Assembly: GCF_030272615.1 (NCBI RefSeq)
Contig: NC_081414.1
Coordinates: 338,996,502 to 339,060,501, forward strand
Reading direction: 5' to 3'
Origin: Cryptomeria japonica
Lineage: Eukaryota; Streptophyta; Pinopsida; Cupressales; Cupressaceae
Length of the DNA stretch: 64,000 bases
The notes under the pieces were generated by a model that was not told the DNA's origin, did not search any database, and saw nothing but the letters and a program-made list of their open reading frames with translations. Each line of letters begins with the position of its first letter. Position 1 is the stretch's first letter. The translations under genes were made by a program, and so were the position numbers. Shown piece after piece: positions 23,901 to 34,313 of the stretch.

Positions 23901-24832
23901 CTTGTTGCCTCAGAGGCAACATCATCTGGTTCAGACAAGATGGAACCCTGGCAATTCTTAATTTTAGAAATTCGATTGACCCATCGCCTTTGCTTAGTAC
24001 TGTTGTGGAAAAAATTAGTATTTCAGTCTCCATCACTCAACCAAGTCTCCCTCAATTTTTGTTTCCAAAAGATCTCTTCATTTGAGAGTGTCTTTTCATA
24101 CTCAAAGAGTAGAGCCTTTTCTTGAGGAAGAGATGTTCATCCATCCCCCTCTCAAGAACCTCAATGTTAACATTCTTAAGATCATTTTTTATTAGGAGTT
24201 TTTTATCAAAAATATTTCCAAAATTAGTCCTGTTCCATTCTAAGAGCTTCCTTTTGATAAGCTTTAACTTGCTTGTGATAATAAACATCTTCGAACCAGA
24301 GAAAACAAAGCTTCTCCACCAGTTCTCTATTAAGTTTTAAAAGTTATCATCTCTAAACCACATGTTCTCAAATTTGAAGGGACATTTTTTAGGGGAGTGG
24401 TCAGATAATAAGATTAGTTGGAGGGGAAAATGGTCAGATCCTGCAAAAGGGAGGAGTTCTGCATTCAGGGTAAAGTTAAGCTCTGAGAGCTTACCATAGA
24501 TAAAGAACCTATCAAGTTTCTCAGCGATGTTACAAAAACCAAGCCTTCTATTGTTCCAGGTGAAGGCATTATCTGCCGTTTGGATTTCCAACAGAGAGTT
24601 CCTATTGATCCAGTGATTGAAATCTACAGCCGCAGGAGGAAGTTTGTTGCTACCTCCTCTTTTGTCAGCTACCTTAGTGATAGCATTGAAATCACCCCCA
24701 ACAATGCATACGTCATTTGGAAAACTGCTGAGGAAAGACTCCAGTTCCACCCACACCCTAGCCTTATCCCTATTTTGGATAGGGCCATAAACGTTAATCA
24801 ATTTGAATCTTAGGTTATGTTTATAACTTACT
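20910..24832 (-). pseudogene. LINE-2 endonuclease (partial), RT, zf-RVT and RNase H remnant
   Basis: The N-terminal part is an exonuclease-endonuclease-phosphatase domain missing its first third (INVYGPIQNRDKARVW, VGGDFNAI, AGSDHFPL at 24337-24806). RT follows at 22561-23938: GPDGFPTSFFQKCW, FNDFRPIALCNTLYKLLTK, KLDIREAYEKIDW and LRQGDPMSPF. The catalytic position reads FVNNTMLFG at about 23015-23032, so both aspartates of the usual DD pair are Asn (codons at 23021-23026): the enzyme is dead at its active site. A zf-RVT (RCPLCEADKEDTNHILLNYP) lies near 21740-21845. RNase H follows (LNFDGASRGN, IEGDSAIIVNAL, YREGNKRANELANLG) with its natural TAA at 20910-20912. Several TAG/TGA stops and frame changes are present. 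Confidence 0.93.
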
Positions 24833-24852
24833 ATTTTAATTTAACATTATTA

Positions 24853-25375
24853 AACTATAAATTAATTAAATAAAATAATTAATAATTAACCAAACTACAC
24901 AAAGCGAGCCTCCAATAAAGCATTACACTCTAACCACGACTCACGCCAAGACTCTAAACTAACAAGGGTAATCAATCTTAAACCTAGAGTGTAGAATGGG
25001 ATTTCATGTCATCTTTGATCAACTTGCCATTGGGATAAGACACACTCAAACCTGTGAAGCTAGATGGAGTCGATGTTTGGTACCTGCAAAATTCTGCATC
25101 CAGAAAACCACGATACAACATTTACGATATATAATACAGGCAGCTGATAGAGAATCACAATGGCACATCCCGCTCGCATGAGTGATGTGACATCATCCCT
25201 ATCACAAAGACAATAGAAGACACTAGCAACCAATCAATAAATATCATAATAAATCTCACATCATGAAATAGGGTTAGCTCATCATAAAATATCCTCAAAT
25301 CATTGTAAAATAATATAAACATCATAAAGAAAGAGATACATATAAGTCATCAAATGAGAACCTATCATCATAATT
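24853..25375 (-). repeat. Element A 3' LTR, second segment
   Basis: Resumes the LTR after LINE-2 and matches 58741-59125 and then 62506-62589 of the right copy (shared CACTCTAACCACGACTCA, AGAGTGTAGAATG, ATATCCTCAAATCATTG). It contains sequence near 25266-25295 that is missing in the right copy where element D sits. It ends where Copia-B inserted. Confidence 0.75.
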
Positions 25376-26911
25376 GTTAATCTTAGAGGATCCAGTTAAT
25401 ACTGAGAGGGGGTGGGGGGTGAATCAGTATTATCAATCATTTGAAATTAGAAACTTAGACTCATAAAAATTTCACCAAATCAAACATAGACCAACATTAG
25501 AGTCATTTACCAGTACTGGTATCTACTGGTAAACATATGCTAAACTGATATATCAATGTTGCACATTAAGTGTTCATTAACCATGCATAAACTGAAAGTA
25601 AAGCATACCATCACATCAAAAACATTTACCATATGAACACCATGGTTTTCACATGGAAACCCAAATAGGGAAAAACCACGCTAGGAATTGGTACCCACAA
25701 ATATTTTGCACTCTTTCAGAATGCACCTTGTTAGGAGCCAAGCCTGGTTAGAAGCTTACAATGATGTCTTGTTAGGAGCAGACCCTGTTAGGAGTCACCT
25801 GGTTAATGAATTTACCTCAACCCTATTAGGACCTTTGATCTGTTAGGATCAACCTTGCAAGAGGATTTAGAACACAGATATTGAGTCACCCTATTAGGGG
25901 ATTTTACAATGTGAGGCCTTTTAGGACCTACCCGATTAAGGGATTTTAGCTACTGTAATTGTTAGAGAACAACAACGAATGATTTGTGTATAGCACTCAA
26001 CTTCTTTCTTGATAAGATCCAATTAAGTTCTAAGTCTACATCACTATGACAGATCTCTCACACCCTGATTCGGCTTCACACACTTCTCAAAATCATCGAC
26101 ACTTCAAAACATCAACTATACCGACATAAATAACCTTTACAACTAGGTCAGCATCAAAACCCTAAGAATTACAACATAGATCATCATAGATCTTCACAAC
26201 TTATTATAGATCATCATATGGATCATTACAATAAATTATAAATCAATATCAACCATTGAATGATCATAAGTCATCACAACAAGTCGATCTGATACAAAGT
26301 CAAACACTTAGCTCATTCAACTAAACACTTTGCACATTCCCAATAAATTCACTCTCCAAATGCACCAAAACATCTTTCAAACACTTCATACGGGTTGTGT
26401 CGCATTATCATCAACATGTGAAGTTGATTTAGAGCACCGCCAAACCAAAAATCATTGCCGGTCAAGAGAATTCTCTACTGGTCCTTAAACCCACTCAACA
26501 TAAATTATAAACATAACTTCCAATTGTCACAACATGATGCAGTTTTGGTTAGATACATGTTACAATGATAAAAACTCACATTCAAAACCACAAATCCTCA
26601 ATCATCACCAATTGCCAAATACAATCAAAATATTTCCTTATTTACCGGTTAAGGTCCTAATTCCTAGTTTCTTGATTCTTTACCGGTAATCTCTCTCTAG
26701 TAGACCAAAAGATTTAGATGACACAATACAACATAAGTAAACCTCAATAGACATGAATAAACATTAGTTGCAATCAATGACAACACAAATAACTGATCAG
26801 AGTCATCCATCATGCAATCTTAATCTCTTCATCACAATGTCATCTCAAACAGTCTTATACCGGTTTAGTCATCATTCTCCATCTATATCAGTTATGCCAA
26901 ATATGCCAACA
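25376..26911 (-). repeat. Copia-B 3' LTR
   Basis: 1536 bp, TG...CA ends (plus-strand reading starts TGTTAATCTTAGAGG and ends ATATGCCAACA). Near its left end is an inverted repeat, ATACTGA...TCAGTAT, around a G-rich run. From 25720 to 25960 a degenerate short repeat of the type CCTGTTAGGAG...GGTTAAGGGATTT recurs. Near the right end (U3 on the minus strand) several ACCGGT motifs occur. Confidence 0.9.
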
Positions 26912-26923
26912 TTCTCCCCCTTT
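26912..26923 (-). other. Copia-B polypurine tract
   Basis: Minus-strand reading AAAGGGGGAGAA, directly abutting the first base of the 3' LTR. Confidence 0.85.
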
Positions 26924-27249
26924 GGCATTGATGGAAACACTAAACATCAACATACTCAAATCATACTATTTCATTCTATTCTAGACCTTCTCTACAACTC
27001 TTCTCTTCTCTGTTGCACCTCATCTACTGATTACACTTTATCTTCATTTCTTCTCCCCCTTTCTGTTACACATCTTCTCCTCCTTATCATATTTCTTCTC
27101 CCATGACTAATCATATTTAGTCTCCCCCTTTGAAAACAATGCCAAAGGTGCATAAGCATCACCAGTCATCAAATCTACTGTTGTTGTCTTCAACATGTTT
27201 GCAAACTCATCTAAGCTACTCCCCCTATGGAGTAGCCTGCATCTCATCA
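26924..27249 (-). other. Copia-B 3' untranslated region (outer part)
   Basis: Between the polypurine tract and the Copia-E insertion. Further CTCCCCC runs occur (near 27050, 27120 and 27220), that is, extra polypurine-like tracts on the minus strand. The last five bases, CATCA (27245-27249), are the left TSD of Copia-E. No coding sequence. The region continues at 36793-36851. Confidence 0.7.
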
Positions 27250-28689
27250 TGATGGTATGATGAAAGAATAAGTATCCGGTAGAATATGTAGAAGGGGGGT
27301 GAATTATTATATTGAAAAACTGGTACAAAGTTCCCAAACTCAAATTCAATCACACAAAGTAAACATATCTCAATCAAGATCATTATTCATAAGAATACTT
27401 GACATCAACCGGTTTAACTATTATGACAACTTAATAGTAAACAATTTCAATCTTGTAAACATCAACAATGCTTAATCATAACTCAACATATTCATCTCTC
27501 AATGCTTCTAGTTATCATGCCTTATCAGAAGTTAACCAAATCAACAAATAATATCATAACCACAAAAACATTCACCACTTGACACAAATGTTTATACGTG
27601 GAAAACCCAAATAGGTAAAAAACACAGTGAGATGAGACTCAAAAGGATAACTATCTGAACTCTTTTGAAGTTCACCTTGTTAGGATCCAAGCCTGTTAAA
27701 GCTTTACAATAAGTCATGTTAAGAACTAATTCTGGTTAGGAATCACCCAGTTTAAGGGATTTCCAAAAATGCCTTGATGAAAAGCACAATACCCTGTTAG
27801 GAGTAACCTCGATGGAGGAATTAAGAATCCAAGCTAATGGACCACCTTGTTAGAGGATTTAATGAGTAACCAAGCTTGTTAGAGATTACCCGGTTAAGGG
27901 ATTTCACTTCTATTGTAATTGTTAAAAAACAACAGGTTTTCTTGATCTATCTGAGTAGCACTACATTTGCTTGGTCAGATCCTTTTAAGCTTCAATCTGC
28001 CTTCACTCAAAGTGTAGATCCATTCACTAGTTAGGCAACTACACACTCAACAGGTTTCTATCAATCTTGCCAACAACCTTTACAAACAACTTCATTGAGC
28101 TTAAATACAAATCAATTAGGTCGGTAACACAACAAAAACCTAATTCTCATCATTGAGATTACAAACAAGTCGGTACAATCTTGACCGTTAGAAATCACAA
28201 CAATCTCTTCACATTCTTCAAGAATATTCCAACTGCTCCATGATCACCACTTCATCGGACTTTGTAACTCATCACACGTTGTGCATTAGATGCAATCCAC
28301 TTTGCTCCTTCCCTAGACAAAAGAAAAAATGTGCCAAAACAATTTGAACTTATCCTCATACAATGATCACAGGTGTCTCCATCGTTACCGCTCATTAGAT
28401 AATAAACCAACAAACTTGATCGGTTAGGGTTTAACAATTGATAGGGTTTACCGGTTACATTGCATAGAAAGGTTTAACCCTTTACACTGGTTTACCGGTT
28501 CAACTTACAAACTTTACATACCGGTTTACAACATTTTCCACAAAGCTCTTCTTACTGGTTACTAGCCAATACCAAAAACAACAATATCAGTAATAACATG
28601 AATATCATTACCAGTTCAATTGATATTAACGAAAACATATCATTAATGCAATCTCTATGTAAAATGCCAACAAACTCAAAATGCCAACA
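27250..28689 (-). repeat. Copia-E 3' LTR
   Basis: 1440 bp; plus-strand reading starts TGATGGTATGATG and ends AATGCCAACA. It has the ATTCACCCCC-type motif near the left end, the short GTTAGGAG/GGTTAAGGGATTT repeats and ACCGGTT motifs towards the right end. Confidence 0.92.
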
Positions 28690-28701
28690 ATCTCCCCCTT
28701 T
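28690..28701 (-). other. Copia-E polypurine tract
   Basis: Minus-strand reading AAAGGGGGAGAT next to the 3' LTR, nearly identical to that of Copia-B. Confidence 0.85.
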
Positions 28702-29042
28702 GGCATTGATGGCAACACAAATATCAATGCCTCTGATTGCTACTGAGATTGGTGAATAGGAATCATGGTTTACATTACCAAGTATTCACCTTGCTTTGTC
28801 TGTCTTCAGCCTACCACTGGTTCACCTAATCAAACACATAATTCTTCTCCTGAATCACATAATTCTTCTCCCCCTTTGATAGCATTGCCAAAGTGAAAGT
28901 AAAAAAAAATGTAATTTTGCTCTCACTGTGCATCAACATCATTCTGCAACTTGATGCTCCCCCTGTGGAATACATCCACTTCTCCATCAATCCATGTAAA
29001 ATTATGCAAGTGGTTCAGGGACTGATGTAATCAACATCATAC
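28702..29042 (-). other. Copia-E 3' untranslated region
   Basis: About 340 bp between the pol stop and the polypurine tract, with additional CTCCCCC runs near 28868 and 28960. No coding sequence seen. Confidence 0.65.
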
Positions 29043-32000
29043 TCAACTAACTTCATGAAGAGGGACAACCCCCAATTGACTTCTAAGAATCTCGAAAGTG
29101 GTCTTAGGAAGAGTTTTGGTAAAGATATTTGCAAGCTGCTCCTTAGTAGAAACATGCTCCAAGATAACATCTTTACATTGATTTTTTTCCCTCAAGAAGT
29201 GATATTTCAATTCAATGTGCTTAGTCCTTGTGTGCAAAACAAGATTTTTTGAAATGTTTATTGTACTTGTATTATCACATAAAATCTTTATTGGTTCTGA
29301 GATTTCCATCTTCAAACCTTCCAAAATGTGCCTCATCCACATAGCTTGTGTGCAATTCATATAAGCTGCTACATACTTAGCTTCAACAGTAGATTGTGAA
29401 GTACAACTCTGCTTTTTACTACTCCATGAAACTAGCCTTCCTCCTAGAAAAAATGCTCTATTGGTATTATGGATGTGTTGCATTGCTTTTGTCATTGATG
29501 TCAACATTTATCCTTCTAGAGATCTAAATTGTTGATTGGGCACTATGGTTATATTGGTTTACTATTGAACCGACACATTGTGTTCACCGACAAGGTCAAT
29601 GACTTATGCACAGTCACCGGTATATGCTCATCTGTAGGTTATATGGTTCACCGGTACTGAGGATGACTTGTTATCATCTGGAGATCACTTGATTATGTCA
29701 AAGACATGGTTTGGATACTTGGTTTTGGTGTTTTGGTTATTGATCTAATCGGGTTGACATATTTGTTGTTACCGGTAGATAGGTCTAGGTTATGGTCCAG
29801 TACACGTTATCTATTCTAGATCAACACAACACATTATGGAGATGATTTATTGATTGGATATTGTTGTAAATGTATTGAGCCGACATGTTGTATCGCATCA
29901 AGACTTATTTGTAATTGATTTAAATGTAATATTCTTAGTGAGTCGACCTACACATTTGGTCTTAGGTTTTGTATAAATGTAAGATCTCATTTGTGAGATG
30001 AATGTATGGACATGGTATGATATTGTAACATGGTATGTGCGGATATTGAAGATCATAGAGAGAATCAAGAAGACATCATTTGAAGGTTAAAGGAAGGTTT
30101 AAAGGTGTTTATCTGAGCTTAAACCGGTACTGAATCCAGCATTGCAGATACACTTTAAAGTAGTACATTATTCTAGGATTTAACCATCCTACTATAGTCA
30201 TTGTGACTCCCATTTGAGCAGTGTGCTCTAGGCGGTTGGCCTTTCTGCATGTGCATACCCCATTTGTATACACATACTATCTACAGTAGTATCATCTGAT
30301 TGTGAGTAAGGTTTCCCACCGTGGTTTTTCCCCTTATAGGGTTTCCACGTCAAAAATATATGTTTTATGTCTTGTGGATGTTGTTTCTCTTTCTGTTTCA
30401 TGCATTAAGTTTCACTGGTATAAACTACTAATCTGTTAACCAACATCAAGTTTGATTTACCGGTATTAAGTATTAAGTTGGATTAAGTTATGATTGGGTT
30501 GAAATTCATTGACAACTGATTCACCCCCCCTCTCAGTTGTCCTTCTAGTTCCTAACATGCTCCACCGACAGTACTCTTCTAGTCATCAATATTTCCTACC
30601 CAATCAACATCTGTGTATGCTTTCAAATCAAAATTTCCACCATATGGATACCATAACCCATAGTCAATAGTACCTTTCAGATATCTAAAAATGCTCTTGG
30701 TTGCCATTAGATCTGCCTCCTTTGGATTCTTCTAAAATCTAGCAACAATACCAATTACATGGGCAATATCCAGTCGACTGTGAACAACATAGTGTAATTT
30801 GCCAATCATTGACCTGTATTCCTTTTCATCTATAGACTTAGATGCATCTTCCTTGGATAATTTACAACCTGTAACCATTGGGGTTCCAATTGGTTTATAA
30901 TCACTCATATCGAAAGTCTTCAAAACCTCTTTCACATACTTGGATTGAGTAATGAAAATACCATTCTTCATCTATTGTATCTATAAGCCTATGAATTTTT
31001 TTATTTCCCCTACTAATGACATCTCAAATTCATTCTTCATTTCATTTGCAAAACAATTACTCATGTTATCATTTCCTCCAAATATAATGTCATCAACAAA
31101 TACTTCACTGACCAGTATTTCATCTCCTTCAGACTTGAGATAAATGTTGTTGTCATCACTGGTTCTTTGCAAAGCTTATCTTCATCAGATGAGTATGAAG
31201 CCATTCATACCATGCACTAGGTTCCTTCTTTAATCGATACAGATCTTTATGCAATTTGCATACCATGTCTTCCTTATCTATCAATGCATAACCATCAGGC
31301 TACTCTATATAAACCTCTTCTTCCAGTATCCCATTCAAGAATGCATACTTAACATCCATCTAGTATACCTTGAACTTCTTATGAGCTGAAAATGCAACTA
31401 ATGTTCTGACACCTTCCAGTCTTTCTATTGGTGCAAAATTTTCTCCATAATCTTCTCCTTCTTCTTGCGTATAACCTTTGCATACTAATCTTGCCTTGTA
31501 GTGAACTACAACACCATTTTCATTTAACTTGTTTCTAAACACCCATTTAGTACTTATAACATTCTTGTTTACCAGTTGGGGTACCAGGGTCCAAGTGTTG
31601 TTCTTCTCAATTTGATCCAACTCCTCTTCCATAGCTTTCACCCAATGATCATCACCAAATGCCTCCTTAGCACTTCTAGGTTCAAAGGTGGAGATCATGC
31701 AAGAGTTCTATCTTATTCTCCTTCTAGTTAGTACACCGACATCCTTATCTCCAATTATCTATTCAGGATTGTAATTTAGTCTTACATACCTAGGAATAAC
31801 ATGATCATTCTCTTTAGTTTTAACTTCTTTATTATCATCTTCTTCTGAATTTATTTATTCTAGTTGAACAAGTACATCAGGATTTGCTTTACCGATTTGT
31901 GATTTAATAGTTTAAGGTTCCAAAAGAAAAATGCAAGGATCTTCATCCTTCTTCTCAGAATCGGTTCCTTCTGAAACTTCAAGACATTCATCTATATGAA

Positions 32001-34242
32001 CATCAACACTCTCAACTTTTTTTGTGTCTGGTTGTTGAAGCATTTATAGGCCTTACTCTTGGTGGAATAGCCAAGAAATCTACCTTCATCACTCTTATCT
32101 TCAAAATCACCTCTTTTAATAAAGCATTTTCTTCCAAATATCTTAAAATAGCTAACATCAGGTGATCTCCCATACCAGCATTCATATGGGGTCTTGTCCT
32201 TACCTCTTTTCACCAGAAATCGGTTCATTGTGTAGATAGCTGTAGTTACAGCTTCTTTCCAAAATGTTTTTGCTACACCTCCTTGTATCAACATAGTCCT
32301 AGCAGCTTCAACCACTGACCAGTTTTTCCTCTCTGCTATACCATTATGGTGTGGTGTCCTTGCTGTAGAAAGTTGCCGCTTGATACCATTATCATCACAA
32401 TACTTAGTGAACTCCACATAAGTGAATTCAACGCCTTGATCTGTTCTTAGACATTTTATCTTTTTGCCACTCTCTTTCTCAACTAAGGCTCTGAATGCCT
32501 TGAATTTACCAAAAGCTTCATTCTTATCCTTCAAGAATGAGACATACATCATCCTTGAGCAGTCATCAGTGAAGATCATGAAATATCTGTCACCTTGAAT
32601 GCTTCTTTTCTTATTGGTCCACATAGATCTGTATGAACCAAATCTAACAAGTGCTCTGCTGAGAAGGACTTGCTCTTGAAAGTTGAAGAAGTCATGTTTC
32701 CTAGCTGACATTCTTTACAAAGAGCATTAATCGGTTTGTCTAGCTGAGGCAGACCTCTTATTGTCTTAGACTTGTTTACTTTAACAATATTGTCAAAATT
32801 TATATGACAAAATCTCCTATGCCAAAGCCAACTATCATTGATTTTTATAATCAAACAATTTCTAACTTTAGGATTGAGATGAAATATATTACCTCTAGTC
32901 TGTTTCTCAGTTGTAATCAATTCACCTTTGTTGTCAAAGATTTTGCACATTCCATTTCTAAACTCCAGTGGGTATCCTCTGTCATTAAGTTGTACCACAC
33001 TTGAAAGATTGTGCTTTAGGCATTCAACCCAATAGACATCGTGAGCACTTCTCTTCCCATTGAGATTAATAACTCCCTTGCCTTTAACCATACAGGGTGA
33101 GTCATTGCCAAATCTGACAACACCACCATCAAATTCCTTTAGGGAAAGAAATTTGCTCCGATCACTGGTCATGTGATGTGAACAACCACTATCAATGATC
33201 CAATCATTAGAGTTATCCATTCTGGATACTAGTTCCTTCTGATCTGATATTTCTTCCTTAATGGCTTCAAACACAATATCTTCACTAGCATCATCATCAG
33301 ATTCTTCATCTCTAATACCACTGTCAATAGCTACAAGAAAATATCTCTTGCCTTTACCCTTATACTTCTTAAATTTGTCTCTCTTGTATTCATTTTCACC
33401 ATTAGGGAAATTATCTTCTATATGACCAATCTTGTTGCATGTAAAACATTTTAAAGGTAGCTTACCTCTATATTTACCAGTGCCCCTAGGCAGTCATTTT
33501 GCCGACAATGCTTCAAGTTCCACTAAGTTGTCTTCATCATCAACATCTTTGTTGGATCTAGATTCATAGCTATGACCGGTATCTCTACTTCTTCTCACAT
33601 ATGGGTTAGAGACAGAAGCTCTGAATGCTGATTTTGATTTCTGTGCACTACTATCATAGCCATTTAGTTCAAAGCAGTAAGTTTTCCAATAATAGAGTCA
33701 AGAGTTACCTTTGTCTTGTCAATGGATTTCAGCTCCTGAATAGCTGCAACTCGGATAGCATAGACCAGTAGCAGGGTTCTCAATACCTTATTGATTACTG
33801 TGGCATCTTCTACTTTCCCTCCTACACTCTTTATCTCACCAACTATCTCTTTAATACTTTGACCATACTGCTAGATATTCTCACCTTCAGACATTCTCAT
33901 GTCATCGAACTTTCCTCTTAAACTCTCCTCTTTGGCAATCTTAACATGTTCATCACCGCTATAAATCTCTTCAATTTTTTTCCATACTTCATGTGCAGTT
34001 TCAAGACCATGAACATCTACATATTCAACATCAGATAGAGCACTGATAATAGCCTCTAATGCCTGGTGATTTTCTAGTTGTTCTTTCTTTTGATCATTAG
34101 TCAGGATTCCAGTAGGTGTAATATAATTAGTTCCTATATGATCCAAATACTGACTACCAAGACTCTTAATGTAAATCTTCATTATGTCACTCCATATTCT
34201 ATAGTTATCTTTGTTGAAATTCGGACCTTCTTTCTTCATCAT
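29043..34242 (-). pseudogene. Copia-E gag-pol polyprotein remnant (interrupted by solo LTR G)
   Basis: Gag begins MMKKEGPNFNKDNYRIWSD at 34242 and has the UBN2-type region (VHGLETAHEVWKKIEEIYSG). The zinc knuckle near 33440 is degenerate (CFTCNKIGHIEDNF, last Cys lost). The protease motif IIDSGCSHHMTSD, near 33165-33205, is intact. The integrase has HTDLCGP, CLRTDQGVEF and HNGIAERKN. RT shows KARLVCKGYTQEEGEDYGE and the catalytic FVDDIIFGG near 31080-31100. RNase H is split: GNIDD-KSTVGGA ends at 30558 and FFLGGRLVSWSSKKQ resumes at 29458, the 1.1-kb solo LTR lying exactly between. The C-terminus LANIFTKTLPKTTF ends at 29043. There are several TAG stops and a frame change near 32600. Confidence 0.92.
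29459..30557 (+). mobile_element. Solo LTR G inside Copia-E RNase H
   Basis: A 1099-bp block splits the RNase H coding sequence and is flanked by a perfect 5-bp TSD, TGCTC (29454-29458 and 30558-30562). It ends TTCCTAACA and starts TATTGG, which would be TGTTGG-like before a G-to-A change. Plus orientation is inferred from CTGATTCACCCCCCCTC near its right end and a GTGGTTTTTCCCC motif near 30330, both of which sit at the 3' side of the LTR in element H. No internal region or second LTR exists, so it is a solo LTR left by LTR-LTR recombination. Confidence 0.88.
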
Positions 34243-34299
34243 GATCTATAAGATCTTTTCCTCAAGCTGTTAAGCTTTTAGATTAAGAGGACCTGAGAT

Positions 34300-34313
34300 G
34301 CTATGATACCAAT
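34300..34313 (-). other. Copia-E primer-binding site
   Basis: Minus-strand reading ATTGGTATCATAGC, one base different from the tRNA-Met complement (TGGTATCAGAGC). Confidence 0.8.

Larger units (their letters stand above)
18196..24832 (-). mobile_element. LINE-2: 5'-truncated LINE with long 3' extension
   Basis: A perfect 20-bp direct repeat (ATTTTAATTTAACATTATTA) flanks it at 18176-18195 and 24833-24852, and the right copy of the element A LTR (near 58737-58760) has the single, unoccupied version. On the minus strand the element starts within the endonuclease domain at 24832, runs through RT, zf-RVT and RNase H (stop at 20910), and ends with a tail like AATAATAATAA at 18196. The 2.7-kb stretch after RNase H is unusually long for a 3' untranslated region; it contains a repeat array rich in ATCGAT and an (AT)16 tract. 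Confidence 0.93.

Noticed and set aside
25720-25960. CRISPR-like direct repeats
   Set aside because: Units are degenerate, irregularly spaced and sit inside an LTR of a eukaryotic retrotransposon.
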